Assembly (NCBI GenBank): GCA_019914995.1
Contig: CM034135.1
Span: 1,800,501 to 1,864,500 of the forward strand
Source of the DNA: Acanthochlamys bracteata
Taxonomy: Eukaryota > Streptophyta > Magnoliopsida > Pandanales > Velloziaceae
DNA length: 64,000 bases
Reading direction: 5' to 3'
This document shows positions 22,458 to 43,877 of this stretch, piece by piece (position 1 is the stretch's first letter; each line of letters starts with the position of its first letter). The notes under the pieces are model-generated. The model ran no database searches and was not told the DNA's origin. It saw only the letters and a program-made list of their open reading frames with translations. Both the position numbers and the translations under genes were made by a program.

Positions 22458-25400
22458 TAAGTAAGGTCATCTTCGTCTATAGGTTCTTCATCTTCCTTTG
22501 ATCCCTCGATTTTAATGTCCTTCAAATCACCTGTTGGCAGCTTCCTTGCGAGTCTTATTATCTACATCCATTAACAGCCCCATTAATGTAGCTACAACTG
22601 AACATAATCATGTGTAACATAGACCAGAAATAAAACAAAATATGGAAAATATAATCCTAAGAATGGCTGCAATGTTTATTTGCCAATAAACACGAAATAC
22701 CCATACTCCGCAATTTGAAATAATGCGGTGTGATGTGTGTTACCAGTAAGAAATTCTAAAAGGTATAGCTACAAAAGCATTTACATGTCAGTTTATATTT
22801 TATTAGAAACAAGCAAAATCCTCAAGTGCATATCACATAGTGCACAAGTTGTGTAGTAGAATTCTTTTAGGTTCAAGTATGTATAAGTATAACAGGGAAT
22901 TGTGTAGAGACAATAGGCATTTGTATTCAACCATCTTGCACCAACAAAGAAAAGGTTTTTGAAATTACCGCATGATCAAGACTAGAGATTGAGATTGTTT
23001 GTGCAATACGCTTAATTTCTTCAATGTAACCTTCCATATAGGCAGACATCAACTTGCTTGCACAACGGTACTGGTCACTATTTAGAAAGGCCTGTATCCT
23101 GAAATTATATGTTAAAATAAATGCTCTCATTTAGCTTAATTATGCATATTTCTTAATGAAAAATCAGCAGCAGAACTAAACATTCAATGAACTGATTGCA
23201 TGTACATGTTTGAATAGATTGGAGAAGTCTTCTTCTAAACCAATATAGTAAATTGAAAACTCACTGTAAACAGTCATTATAAATTGAAAACTCACTGTGA
23301 ACAGTCATTATAACACTTCTGAGCTTGACTGAAATCATGAGCATACAGGCAAACTATGATTGCACTCAGATAAGCCTGCATAAGAAAAATGTAGTCAGAT
23401 TGATCGATATTTGGAACTTCACAGTTTTCCTTTGAAAAGTCAAAGGTAGATGCAAAAGTAGCAGATGTGCTCATTGTTAAAGTTGTATCCACTCTTACAT
23501 ATCTCAACAGAAACAATTCAATGGCTTCAACAGAAACAAATCACAAGTAATCACTCATATTTCAAACGGAATAAGAAATTACACTAAGCCCTCTGATTTT
23601 TTTGGCTAGAGTTTTTCACCTCTCAAAAAGAATTTGTCGTTCTTTTTTACTCAGTAAGGTTAACTACATCATTCTATCAACAGAACGTGAACAATAAAAT
23701 TTTAAAGAGAAGTTTGTTACTTTCTTAAACTCCCGGGTGGAGAAGGAGATTTTGCTCTACAATTTGTCACATACTTGGATAAGCAGTTTTAGGATGAGAT
23801 GGAGAAAATTGGATGAAGTTATCAAGTTGCGGCTAGAAGCAAAAACTAGATTTAGCCTAAGCACCTTGCATTGACTGTGCACTGCATTGCACTTATCAGC
23901 AACAAGGCCCAATTTTAAGAGAATCTCCACCGCATCAGTGTACCTGCAGAAGGTAAAACAAATTACATACTAGATTACGTTACAAGTTCCAAATCTCTGT
24001 TTTACGCTGTGCCATAAATCTGATATATACACTGACTATGGATACGACTTTGCAATTTATAGTTGAAGTGCCATAAGTAAATACGAAATGGAACCTCTAC
24101 CAAACATACACTCCAGCTAATGTTATAGAATGAATTCGTCAAACTCGCCTCGTTCAAATAATTCAAGATTACTGATATCCATAATGTTCATCATACCTCT
24201 CAAGTTTGACATAGACACTTGTAGCAGCTCTATACAAATCAAATGCCATCTGCTCTCTTCCATCCTCTTCTAATATGGCACAAGCATCAGTATACAGCCG
24301 AACAGCTTCTTTCGGGTTCACAGCTTCCAAAGCGCTGAATATACAACAAAAGTTTTCTCCATTACAAAATTTTAAAAGTAAAGTTACAGGAAGATTTCAG
24401 TTAGTGCCTAAAGATGAAGCCTGGAATTGTCAGCTTCGGACCTGTTGTCACATACCTAGCAGCCTTTGACAAAGCATCTGAAGCTGGATGTGATCTTCCA
24501 GCTTGCATGTACAATTCAGAAGCCCTCCTATAGAAGTCAGCAACTTCATTCCACTGACAAAGCTCCTTTGCCAGGGCAGCAGCAGACTCCATGTGCTTGG
24601 CTGCATCCCATGGCCTATAAAATGAATCAAGGATATCTTAAGTCATATCTTTAGCAAAAATAAGCGATCTATGATAGCAAGCAAGAAGCATACGATGCAA
24701 TCATTTCTTGTCCTTTTGACGCCTTCTCGAATGCAACTTTGGCTTTCTCATTGTCTTTTCTGAACCTGTAGGCAATGGCTTTAATTGAAAACAAAATGCA
24801 AGTAAGCCCATGAATGATAAATGATAACTGAAGAAACATAGAGAAATAAACTGCATAAATGAAACTGACCAGCTTGTTCATACAATTCAGTAGCAGCTTG
24901 CCAGTCAGCACTCCATCTAGTAAAGCTCAGTTTTGTTCTGCATTCGAAAGAAAGCATGAAGACACAGTTACTCCTGAAGTTACAATATCGAACTAGAAAA
25001 TTTTCCAGTTAGTTTACTGCAAGATGATTCTTTCTCTAATTTTCTTTGACCAAGAACACCACTCATAACTAAGGTAAATTCAAATTTATGATAGTAATTA
25101 CTACATCTTACATGCTTCACCCGAGGACAATTTTCAAATTCCAGATTCACGCCTTCGATGAAAAAAAGATTTAAACTTTTCATGATTGAGGTTAGAAAGC
25201 TTAACAAACACTTTAAAGAATCTCTTGTTAAGCTCCACAAAGTAACCAACATCAATCAAACTAAAAAACAATATATACTTCACCTAAACTTTGTTTCTTG
25301 CTAGTAAATGCCAGAGAGAAAGGTAGCTTACATAAAACCACCTCAAGAGAATAATCCCAACACAAAATTCATCATCAAACCTACTGATTTAGAAAAGAAT

Positions 25401-25587
25401 TGAAATCTTTTGACAATCAGATCAATCACAGATCCTCCACATTCTATCAAGAAAAAAACAGGGATACTGCAAAAGGATCTAAACCAAGATCAAATACAGA
25501 TGATTTGGTTTGGAATAAGAACAAAAAAAAAAAATCTTACAATTTATCGGCTTTGATAATGAGCTTGTCGGGGTCGGACCTCGACAT
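22457..25587 (-). CDS. GSNAP: Gamma-soluble NSF attachment protein (gamma-SNAP, 296 aa)
   Basis: Nine coding exons: 25587-25541, 24937-24870, 24778-24694, 24614-24456, 24334-24197, 23943-23865, 23375-23296, 23098-22969 and 22561-22457. The protein begins MSRSDPDKLIIKADKL and continues with TPR-like helices: TRWSADWQAATELYEQAA, RKDNEKAKVAFEKASKGQEM, HMESAAALAKEL, AFDLYRAATSVYVKLE, AYLSAIIVCLYAHDFSQAQKCYNDCSQ. It has an acidic end (EDEEPIDEDDLT). Gamma-SNAP is a cytosolic adaptor that links SNARE complexes to the NSF ATPase for disassembly after membrane fusion. Length matches plant orthologues. Exon 7 is followed by a duplicated donor, and a MITE interrupts the stop codon. Confidence 0.95.
23251..23312. 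repeat. 31-bp tandem duplication covering the gamma-SNAP exon 7 donor
   Basis: Two adjacent 31-bp units (23251-23281 and 23282-23312) differ at one base. Each contains ACAGTGAGTTTTC on the minus strand, so exon 7 is followed by two equivalent 5' splice sites 31 nt apart. Confidence 0.95.
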
Positions 25588-25599
25588 TTTTCGATTTTC

Positions 25600-27058
25600 T
25601 TTCTTTATCTGTGCGAGCGAATAAACAAAGAATAAAATTTTCTTTTCGAAAAATTTAATTTTAATTACAAGAAATTTGGCTATGTTGTAACTTCCACTCC
25701 TTTCTAGAATGTACACGCACGATCTGTGTATTGGGTTTCTCTAAAAATTGAAACAATTTTTTAAACTAGGAGTTATACAAGTTTCTAAATTTAGGATTCT
25801 TGATAATTCTTTTTTTCAACTAAAAACTCCAAACAGATTTTCCATCAAGTATCAAATTCACTTGAAAAATATTAAAATTCAAAAATTAGCTAAAAAATCT
25901 CAACAGGAAAACAAACCAATAAGGATTAACACTATGGACGTGCGTCACCGTAACGCAAGACGGGTGGTTTTATCAGAATGGGTATACTTATATTAAAGAA
26001 GGAAAACTTTCGAAAAGGGTTTCATAGTTTCGGACGCATTGAATATCTTTTACACTATCTGGTACTTCTACTGAAATGGGCTTTTGTTGGGCTCAAGAGA
26101 AAACTTGACGCGTGAACAACGACGTATTCGTCTCAGAAAAATGAAAATCAAATAAATTGGTTGAGTTGAAATTCGAAATTTTATTTTCTCGAAAAAGACT
26201 GGAACTTCGTAGTAAAAATCGATATCGTTTTTACTACTTGCTTCAGTAAGACAGTAACTAGTCCAGATTAGATTGCTTTGTTGATTTTGGTGGAAATTTT
26301 GTGTTCTTTTTTCAGGTCTTTTTTATATTTGCACCGAAGTTTATGGTATACAGAAGGAATCCATTATTTTTACCTTGTTTCTGATTTCGTCATTCATTCT
26401 TCTTTGAAAGATTTTACTTCTTTTACCAGAATTAAAAGTTTCTCTGATTTAGTGTAGTAGATATTCCTTGTTGATGGTGGAGTTCAAGAAATATCTTACT
26501 TTTCCATGTTGATGAACTAATTAATGTCATTGTGTGCGTTTTACTAAATCATATCGAACCACAGATGGAATAGGAGCTGAACCTCAACCCTAGATTGAGG
26601 TAATTGCTTGACCAGGAGCTTTATAAGCGCAGACTTTGACTTGTTTTTCGTGTGGTGGTTTGCAGTGATGATATGAGGTGGTGGAGACTGACGAGTTTGT
26701 TTTTACTAAGTTTCTTTAGATCTCAATCTGTAATTCATGCTTGCGATTTGATTGTCAGACCTACGACTTTTGTTACTTGATTGATGTCTGACCATTTATT
26801 TTTTATTTCCTTGTTTTATGGAAAGATGCATAGTACATAACAAGGGCATAATTTTTCCTTAGTGCAGGAAAATTTTGCAATGCCGAAGAAAGTGCAAATA
26901 TTAACTCATATCCATATACGTAACTGAAAATCACATTATACAGCGATTCTATGATAAAGATGTGATGACCTTTATGTTCAGAGACAGGCATTTCTTATCT
27001 GTAACTCTGGAGTTGATTTGCAGGTCTCTTGTCGAAAGAAACAACAAACTTTTGCTTA
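25600..27058. other. Intergenic between gamma-SNAP and the FLS2-like gene
   Basis: Contains the gamma-SNAP promoter/leader and the 3' flank of the receptor kinase. No coding frame with a family signature was found. The AT-rich piece at 25740-25900 may be a degraded MITE. Confidence 0.45.
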
Positions 27059-30665
<3,607 letters not shown>

Positions 30666-30754
30666 TTAGTGGAGTCGATGAGAAGAGTGTCCAGGAAGTT
30701 ATGAAGAAAGAGCGTGCAGGGAGATTATAAAAACGCAATTTTTGCGGAAAAAAA

Positions 30755-30802
30755 TTGACGGCTTTGAAATGATTGATTTGTTAAGTTGTTGACGCAAGTC
30801 AA
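30755..30802 (-). promoter_or_regulatory. W-box cluster upstream of the FLS2-like gene
   Basis: TTGAC cores occur at 30755-30759 and 30789-30793. A full TTGACT W-box is present on the gene strand at 30797-30802. All lie 100-150 bp upstream of the ATG and just beyond a TATA-like TTTTTATAATC (about 30723-30733). W-boxes are WRKY sites common in immune-receptor promoters. Confidence 0.5.
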
Positions 30803-31850
30803 TGAGGATCCATTAAAAGATTGTGGATTTAGAAATAAATTCTCTCTTTTAGACCAATGTTAGCTCAGTCCACTTAATTTTCGAGCAAGAAGAGATGAGA
30901 GTTGAAATTGCCGACATGTACGTTTAGCGCGTTCGAATGAATGATTTTGTATATGTACAATAATGTCACGATCAAATTTTCGTCGAGGAAGAAAGAAAAC
31001 AGAAGATGTAAAACCTAGTAGGTACGCGAGGCATTGAATAAAACAAAGAATGCTTTGTGGTTCGTTCATTGATAAGACGTAAATCGATGAGCTTGAAACG
31101 AGCATCTTTGAAAAATGAATTCTACCGGAAGAAAACCAGAAAGATAGTTCCATCGACGAAGAGGACACTGGTTGGCAACAAAAAGCTAGAGAAAAATATT
31201 CGTCTTACTCTCAATTATAACTATTTAGGAATAAACTACTCACCGCTTACATTTCAATACTAGAAACAACTACTATACAGTTAAAATACCAGATTATAAA
31301 ATCCAATTGAATTTCGGTTTAATCACTACACTAGTGAACTGGTAGGCGCCCGCCATTTATCACGCGCAATGAAATCACAAGGTGTAGATCGTTATCTTCA
31401 TCACAGCTCAGTGGTGCCAAAAGCATATTTGTTTTTGTTGCGTTTACAGCTTGGATTCTTCTTCTCGAAGTCTACACAAATTGTCATTTGCGAACGTTAC
31501 TATAGAGTTTAGGAGTTCAAAGTTTTTCCACGGCGAAGACCATACCATTGTTTCCAGGTTTTCCTGTTAGCTTTGCTGTAGTTGTTTTCTAAATTGACTT
31601 TGTAGCAAAAATCAAGTCAAATTAAATGGGCACTACCCTTTTGCTGTTGTTCAAGTTTCTTCCTTAAAACCAACTGCTCCATTTCAGCGATCATTGAATT
31701 TCAATTTCAATCTGTTATTACTGTGTGCCAATTTTTTTGTGACAGTTCACGGATTTACATGACTTGAAACTTGCAACACTTCTGTATATAAACATTCACA
31801 AATTTAACCATGCCAACTAAAAAATATCTTAGCTGAAAACAAATTCAGTC
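30803..31850. other. Divergent intergenic region
   Basis: Shared upstream region of the minus-strand FLS2-like gene and the plus-strand PLP-enzyme gene. No other gene seen. Confidence 0.4.
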
Positions 31851-33952
31851 ATGCCTCTTCTTCCTAGTCAATCTGTTGATGGAACAAACCGTATGCCTAT
31901 TGCGACTCCGGTCACAAATCCGTTCAGTTCTCTCTGCAAAGATATGGAAAAACTCCACGGTGACCAGAAAATTGAGTTTCTGCAGTCTCAGATTATCGGA
32001 AACAACGCAGAGTTCGACGGACCGTTTGGTCGGCGACGTATAACTTATTCTGATCATACTGCTTCCGGAAGGTTTCTGCAGTTTATAGAGGACTTCATAC
32101 AGCAGCAAGTTCTTCCCTTCTATGGTAAATTTTTATTTGCATCATTATTTCATTCGCATGAATCATTAAAAAAAGCAAACGTTCTAAATATTTTTAAATG
32201 TTTTATAGGAAACACACATACAGTAGATAGTTATGTGGGCCTTCACACAAGCAGGCTGGTACAGAAGGCCCACCAATATATAAAAGCCTGCATGGGAGCA
32301 GGCCCAAAAGATGTGTTAATCTTTTGCGGATCAGGATCGACTTCAGCGATCAAACGGTTACAAGACGTCATGGGAATCAGTGTTCCATCTCTCCTCCGTC
32401 CGATGATTCTCAACAATCTCCAACCGTCCGATCAATGGGTTGTATTTGTCGGCCCATATGAACACCACTCTAATTTGCTCTCTTGGAGACAAAGCCTGGC
32501 CGAAGTTATAGAAATTGGGCTTGACGAACAGGGCTTTCTGGATTTAAAAGCCTTGGAAAACGCTCTACAGTTACCGGAATATTCCGGTCGACCGAAGTTA
32601 GGCGCATTTTCAGCTTGCAGCAACGTTACCGGTGTTTACACCAATACGCGTGCGGTTGCAAGAATGTTACATGAACACGGAGCTTTTGCGTGCTTCGATT
32701 TCGCATGCAGGTAATAAGTAACTCGATCTAAAAAGTTTAAATCGATAAGATGTATATCTTTATTTAACAATTTATACTTTTGATTGATCTAGTGGTCCAT
32801 ACGTGGAGATGGAAATGAGATCGGAGAAATCGGACGGTTACGATGCATTGTTCCTTAGTCCGCATAAGTTCTTAGGCGGACCTTGTACTCCTGGTATTCT
32901 ACTCATGTCTTCAGCTCTCTACCGTCTTACTGACCGACCTCCCTCTACAAGTGGTGGCGGCGTTGTCCGTTACGTCAACGGCTACGATGATCAGGTCTGT
33001 CTCCAACACTCAATCAGTGCCGTCTATTAATTTATCTATCTCACCGTCGAAAAATACTTATATCATTCCATGTATTGTTCTTGTTAGGATACTCTGTACT
33101 GCGCTAATGTCGAAGAACGGGAAGACGCCGGTACACCGGCGATCGTACAAAAGATTCGTGCCGCATTAGCGTTCCGAGTTAAAGAACTAATCGGTTACAA
33201 CGCAATCTCCGACAGCGAAAAATGTCTACTACGTCGAGCGGTTAAACGGATCAAAGGTAACCCTCAAGTACGCGTACTCGGCGGGGGTTCTATGGATTAC
33301 GAACGACAACCGATACTCTCGTTCCTCGTGTATCCATATGGATACGGAACACATAGCTGCAGGCATCTACATTGCCACTTTGTAACGAAGTTGCTTAATG
33401 ATTTGTTCGGAGTTCAAGCTCGTGGCGGTTGCGCTTGCGCAGGGCCGTATGGTCACGTTCTTCTCAGTATCGGTCGTGATCGAGCAAAAGCTATCAGATC
33501 AGTAGTAGAGAAGGTAAAGGAAATACGTAAGTTTCTTTTTATGTTTTTAAGAATCAACTTTTGTTGTTAAATTGATTTTAAATAATTGGTTGTAGGGATA
33601 TGAAGGAGTGAAGCCAGGATGGACTCGAGTGAGTTTTGCATACTACACTAGCATAGAAGAGATGGAGTTCGTCGTCGATGCGATCGAGTTTATAGCATTG
33701 TATGGACAACGGTTTCTTCCACTCTATAATTTCAGTTGGATTACCGGAGAATGGGAATTCAACAAAAACATTAACGTTAACATTGGAGTAATTTCGTCTT
33801 CCCAACAGCAAAGTACAAAGAAATCTTTTGATGACTATTTGAGGATTGCTAGAAGTATTGCCTGTCAGTTGCCGGATCCCGTTTCACAACTACCGGAAGA
33901 GAGCAAGATTCCGAGCTGTGTTGATCCACAGCTTGTGAACTTCTTGTTGTAG
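31851..33952 (+). CDS. PLP-dependent class V aminotransferase / cysteine-desulfurase-like protein (586 aa)
   Basis: Five exons: 31851-32124, 32209-32710, 32793-32994, 33088-33513 and 33596-33952, all GT-AG, total 1761 nt. Motifs in order: GPFGRRRITYSDHTASGR (NifS/SufS-like N-terminal pocket), CGSGSTSAI, GPYEHHSNLLSWR, GAFSACSNVTG, FDFACSGPYVEM, DALFLSPHKFLGGP with the Schiff-base Lys (about 284), and RGGCACAGPYGH, which holds Cys residues at the position of the catalytic cysteine loop. The fold is therefore a type I PLP enzyme of the Csd/aminotransferase V group found widely in plants. The physiological substrate is not evident. No transit peptide is obvious. It is divergently transcribed from the FLS2-like gene. 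Confidence 0.88.
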
Positions 33953-33959
33953 TGTATCT

Positions 33960-34665
33960 ATGTTTCTGAATACCGATCGATTGTTATATGGAACAATTTT
34001 TTTATTCAAGATGTCTCAGAAAAACAGTTAATTTAACTGTGACATGTAGTGTGTTGTCCTTCACTGATTCATAGTCTGCACTCAGGACAAACCATGTGAG
34101 CTTAAAGTTACCTAGGTCCTATAGGTAGATCTGGAAATATTTAGCTCACTTCAAATTCAAGAATCAATGCAACACGATTCTATATATGGCACCTGAGCAC
34201 ATATGAGTTCACTGTATTCTGTTAAACTAATCTAAATCCAAATTGTCGCTCTAAATAACGAAAGAGCAGAGCAGACAAGAAAAGGAAATTAATTATAATA
34301 TGATGCTGGCGAGCTAGCTAGACAAGCAAGCTGTTAACAATGATCAATGAATAGATGAATGAATGAAGGCTGTACAAAGAACATCAACATGTGAGACACA
34401 ACTTGTTGGGAGTGATTACTGATTACCTCTAACACATGTAATAACATGAACAGATAAGATAGACTATGTTTGCAAACTTGAAGTTATTGTTAAATTTCCA
34501 GGAACCGTACCAAATCTGCAGGCTCATGCATGCCATCCCATGAGAGTTCCAGCAAATATATATCTTTTAAAAACTCACCCATATTTACATGTGAATTTTA
34601 AATCAGACTTCAGAAACAAAGCAAAATCGAAGTAAAGCACACAATTTTCTTCTTGAAAATTAAAA
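33960..34665. other. Intergenic, convergent 3' ends
   Basis: Lies between the 3' ends of the PLP-enzyme gene and the DUF1645 gene. No coding signature. Confidence 0.5.
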
Positions 34666-34670
34666 GAAAG

Positions 34671-35924
34671 TTACTTCTTCTGTGAATTACTTTCACGTTT
34701 CTGTCTTGTTTTACCAGCCTTAGAAGTGTTAGAAGATTTGGAATCTGCGGCAATGTCGCCGGTTTTGCTCTTGGCGGCACCGGTGACTGTACTGAAGTTT
34801 CTAGAACCTTCTCCATCTTTCTTCTGCGGTGAATTACCGAACAAATGACCGAGCCCAAAAACGGAACCAGATCCACCACGGAGTGAACAAACGGGAACGT
34901 TGAGTACCGGGGTAACCCGAACGACGTGGGCAGAGTTGGACCGTTCCATAGATCTCCGTCGGTGAACTCTTAGACCAGTTCCGGCCCTGTACTGAAAGCT
35001 TCCTGCCGGACTGCTACTGCTACGTTCTAAACCTTTGAACACAACTTTTCCAGACGCGTTCATCCGCGGGCTCTCTCCTGCAGCTGCCGCAATTACCATT
35101 TTCTGTTTCGAGATTCGAACTCGTCGTAGATTTCTAACAGCATTGCTAGTGCTGTTAGTCACGTTTGCAGTAGTAGCAGCAATATTAGCAGCAGTAGTGT
35201 TGTTGCTGTTCTCATCATTGAGAGAGAGACGAGGAAGGACGAGGTCATCGGGATCAGGAACTGATGACGATGAATCCGAATCACGAAGCAGAGGAACGGT
35301 AGAGATCGAACTATCATTGTTCTCATTCTTCTTACTGTGGTTGTTCGCCTGTCTCGAGATCCGGTTAAGAATCTTGAGTTGCTTCAACGCCGATGGTTTG
35401 TTATCCGATGGTCCCGATTTCTTCTCCGTTGCCTCCACCGTCACCACAGATTTAATAATCCTACGGCGCAGATTGAGTATCTCTCTCCATCTGCTAGAAC
35501 ACTTTAGCTCCCTCGGCGAAACTGCAGCAGCTGCTACAACTCTTTCTACTACTGATGGTAATGATACAGCCACGTCATCATCGCCATCTTCTTCTTCTTC
35601 TGTTGTTGCTTGGAGTTCTACTGATAGTTTAGTCTGCGGCGGAGGAGGAAGATCTAGAGACTGAGGCTTGAGTTTGCCATGACAGAAAAGCTCGTCAGCA
35701 GGAAGCATGGAAGTACTAGAGTGTACTAAATCATCAAAACTGAACTCAAAGTCCTCGCCGTCTTCTTCCACTGTGATTCCAGGTGAAGGAAACACGACAG
35801 GATCGATATCGTCACAGCTGAAGGAGATTCTTGGACTGGTAGCAGTTGTTGCGGTTGCAGCGCCTGTGAGCCATGGAGTTGGCGCCGGAGCTACTACGGG
35901 AGTGTTCACTACAAGAGATGCCAT
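34671..35924 (-). CDS. DUF1645 family protein (417 aa)
   Basis: Single-exon frame from an ATG. Family hallmarks are EDFEFSFDD followed by the short block SMLPADELFCHGKLKP, and a mid-protein SSRWREILNLRRR segment. Between and after these the protein is low complexity (Ser, Asn, Ala and acidic runs) and ends in a basic, Lys-rich tail (TSKAGKTRQKRESNSQKK). Such proteins are plant-specific and mostly disordered; some members are reported as stress-responsive regulators, including a rice grain-length gene. No catalytic motif is present. The intact length and lack of introns fit the family. Specific function here is unknown. Confidence 0.85.
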   Translation of the reverse strand: MASLVVNTPVVAPAPTPWLTGAATATTATSPRISFSCDDIDPVVFPSPGITVEEDGEDFEFSFDDLVHSSTSMLPADELFCHGKLKPQSLDLPPPPQTKLSVELQATTEEEEDGDDDVAVSLPSVVERVVAAAAVSPRELKCSSRWREILNLRRRIIKSVVTVEATEKKSGPSDNKPSALKQLKILNRISRQANNHSKKNENNDSSISTVPLLRDSDSSSSVPDPDDLVLPRLSLNDENSNNTTAANIAATTANVTNSTSNAVRNLRRVRISKQKMVIAAAAGESPRMNASGKVVFKGLERSSSSPAGSFQYRAGTGLRVHRRRSMERSNSAHVVRVTPVLNVPVCSLRGGSGSVFGLGHLFGNSPQKKDGEGSRNFSTVTGAAKSKTGDIAADSKSSNTSKAGKTRQKRESNSQKK

Positions 35925-36244
35925 TGATGAAGAAGAAGAAGAAGATGAGTTGCTTCGTGTGGATCTCTCTATCTTCTCTCTTGCTGCGTTATAAGAAGGA
36001 GGATTTGAAGGCTGATCTGGCTGGGGACTGCTGTGGTTCTTGTTTAGTTGTTATTTTCTTTTTCAGAAAAGTTTAAAAACTGCCCAAATCCGAAGAGCAT
36101 CATCCGTTGTTGTTTCTTGTTTACTCGCTTACTTTTTAAAAACCGAACGATATCGAGTGACCAAATGTTAAATATAAATAAATTAATAATTAATGGGCCA
36201 AACTGTTAGATAAAATTTTTTTATTTGAATTGGGTTCTCACTTC

Positions 36245-36433
36245 TCAGTGTTGCATCTCTCCAACAATACCAAACCTGGTCTTAATGCGCCTTAAGCAAC
36301 TAGATTTTGTTAAAATCATGCTGGTATTCTCTGGTGTCTTTGTTATTCTCCATGGACACAAGTGTTGCATTATTGCTGTGTAGACTAATAAGAAGAAGCA
36401 AAAGAGGAGAAAAGGAGAGTAAAGCTTTCTCAT
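36245..36433 (-). CDS. Possible small secreted peptide (62 aa)
   Basis: The ATG at 36433 opens a 62-codon frame whose first 20 residues (MRKLYSPFLLFCFFLLVYTA) look like a signal peptide. The remainder is basic with two Cys and no recognised peptide-hormone motif. It lies about 330 bp upstream of the DUF1645 gene start on the same strand. It could be chance or part of a longer spliced gene. Weak call. Confidence 0.25.
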   Translation of the reverse strand: MRKLYSPFLLFCFFLLVYTAIMQHLCPWRITKTPENTSMILTKSSCLRRIKTRFGIVGEMQH

Positions 36434-37071
36434 GCCATAACGGATAGGATAACATTGCTGTTTTGGGTAATGCACAAAGCTTTGTCTTAATCAGAAACAC
36501 CTACTACTTGATCCATGACACAAAATTTTGGACCACTTTGAATGAAGAATCACTCATTATTGAGAATGCACATTTAGTAAGGACTAGAAATGGTACTGTG
36601 AGGCACATGATGGGTTGCAGATTCGGTGCCCTTCAATTCACTGTTGTTGTCTACTTAACATGGCCGAGTGAATTGAGGAACACCACGTCTGCCAACAGAA
36701 AATCAAAACCCCGTTGATGCATTTTATTATCGAAACACTCCATGAGCTTGGAAAGAAGGCGAATGAGAAAATTGGTGAAATCAAAATTTTCCTTCGTTAT
36801 TATCTACCTCAGGTCTATTTTACAGTCTTACAGCAATCGGGAACTTGGGCGACTAATCAGGTATCGGATATTTCACATGGTGAGGCATCAAAAGATGAAT
36901 CATATTGTGCCGAAAATCCACCATGTCAACTACTTATTCTTGAAAGAATTAACTAAAATGATTGGGTGTTATGTTAATATTTGAATAAAATCAATTACCT
37001 TTGAAGAAAAGAATGGTGGCTGCAGAAAAATAAACTTCTTCGGGTAGCTAGCCCGAATTATTTGAGCAACT
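36434..37071. other. Intergenic, no gene seen
   Basis: No supported coding sequence between the possible small peptide and the demethylase stop codon. Confidence 0.4.
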
Positions 37072-42167
<5,096 letters not shown>

Positions 42168-42173
42168 TCCTTA

Positions 42174-43480
42174 TCTGTAAACAAAGTGGTTATTTGTAAG
42201 CATTAATAGAATCATAATTAAAAGTAGGCAGTGAAGCAAAAGAGTAACATGAAACAAATTAATGGGTGCATACAATTGCTTATATATAACTCTCTGAAAC
42301 TTTTTGGAGGAAAGTGAAACAAAGAGTTTAAGGCACTTTGATCTATATGCAGACAAAGAATTGTTACTGCCACCAATTCCTCATGATTACGTCTCAAAGA
42401 ACTCCGGACTAAGACATAGTTTAGACAACATTAGCATAGATTTGCATGTCCTTTATAATGTGACATGCAGATTTCATTAGTAACTATATTTAGATCATGA
42501 CGACAATCAACTTTTACTCAGATGGGTTTCAGATTGATTCAAAGCTATAGATGCAGGAAGTAAAAACTATAGAAACCTAAGTAATAACACCCGTATAACT
42601 CTAACTAATTAAGACACACATAGGCCATCCATGAATTTTGACTGTGGAAGTTGAACATTGCCGGACAAATTAAGGAGATTACAGCAGAGCAACAGCGATA
42701 GCAACCTCAATGTAGAATTGTTCTGTTTCTATAAATCTCTAGATACCCAATTTCAACCATGATCCTAATCAGGAGAAGACCATCTATGATATCTGATTCA
42801 CAATGAAAATCAATTAAATGAAAATAGATTAAGTTACTATCTCATCTCAGCAGCAATGAACAAAGCCCTTGATGACTACCAATTCAATGGTATAGAGAAA
42901 TGCTAGATCGGAAATTATTAATTGTAAGAATCCTACAATCACAGATGCAGCAACAGATCCGAAACCTGAGTATTGAAGTAAACATATATTAACCTAAAAG
43001 AAATTCATCAAGAATAAGAAATCCCTGATAACTCTACCTCATCTTATCCAACAACCAACAACAAAACAATAACAGAAAAGCAAACAACATCCCAATAACA
43101 GAGCACGGATAGAAATCAAATCATGGATCTCCCACATACCAGTCAAGCAAGAAGATCTTAGATGCAAAGCAAAAATGACCGCAGTATGAAGCCAATAAAG
43201 TTACCAACTTTGTTATAATTTAATCAATCAAAAGCTACCCAGATTGAAGGCACACAAATACCAATTAAAGAATTCCAATCAGACACATAAAGCATCAATA
43301 AAAAATCGAACTATTGAATAAACAGTATGATAGAAACGGAAATTAAAAGAGACCCAGTTCATGATTTTTACCTGCTTACTTTTGATTCAAAGCTCTTCTT
43401 TAGCATTAGAGACAAATCCAACAAAGCAGACCCAGAAAGAAGCATCAATTGGTGAAGACCTACAAAGCTGTTTATTTCTA
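42174..43480 (-). promoter_or_regulatory. 5' UTR exons and leader intron of the demethylase gene
   Basis: A CAG acceptor directly precedes the coding exon at 42174. A matching CAG|GTAAAA donor lies at 43372 with an upstream untranslated exon to about 43480. The 1.2-kb interval between has no coding signature, which fits a leader intron. Confidence 0.5.
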
Positions 43481-43877
43481 TTTAAATTCTTTTGAAATTC
43501 GATTTACAAAAAGTTCGTTTTTTGTTTATTGAACAAATTCTTTGCTTGAGATTTTGTTTATGTAAATTGTTTTTTTTCCTGTTTATAAAAAGAAGACAAA
43601 GAAATTATTTATAATAACTAAAAGATAAAGGGTCAACCTAATAACAACATCAACAACACGCAGAACGACCTAAAATATTTATACTAACCCAATCCATGCC
43701 GTGCGGGTTCTAAACGCAAAGAGTTTCAGGAACAATTTGGCTGAAATTGTATTGACCCTACTTATTTCTTTATTATCCATTTTGCCATTACTTTCAGTTA
43801 AAGATATTTGTTTTGCAAGGTAAGTCCTTATTAACTGTTTAATTTTGAGTCCTTTATTTTATGTTATTGTCAGTTTA

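Noticed and set aside
26668-26760. GTGATGA ... CTGA arrangement resembling a C/D-box snoRNA
   Set aside because: No closing terminal stem and box D is not properly placed; likely chance.
35035-35664. 209-codon plus-strand frame
   Set aside because: Lies wholly antisense to the DUF1645 coding sequence, which has clear family motifs.
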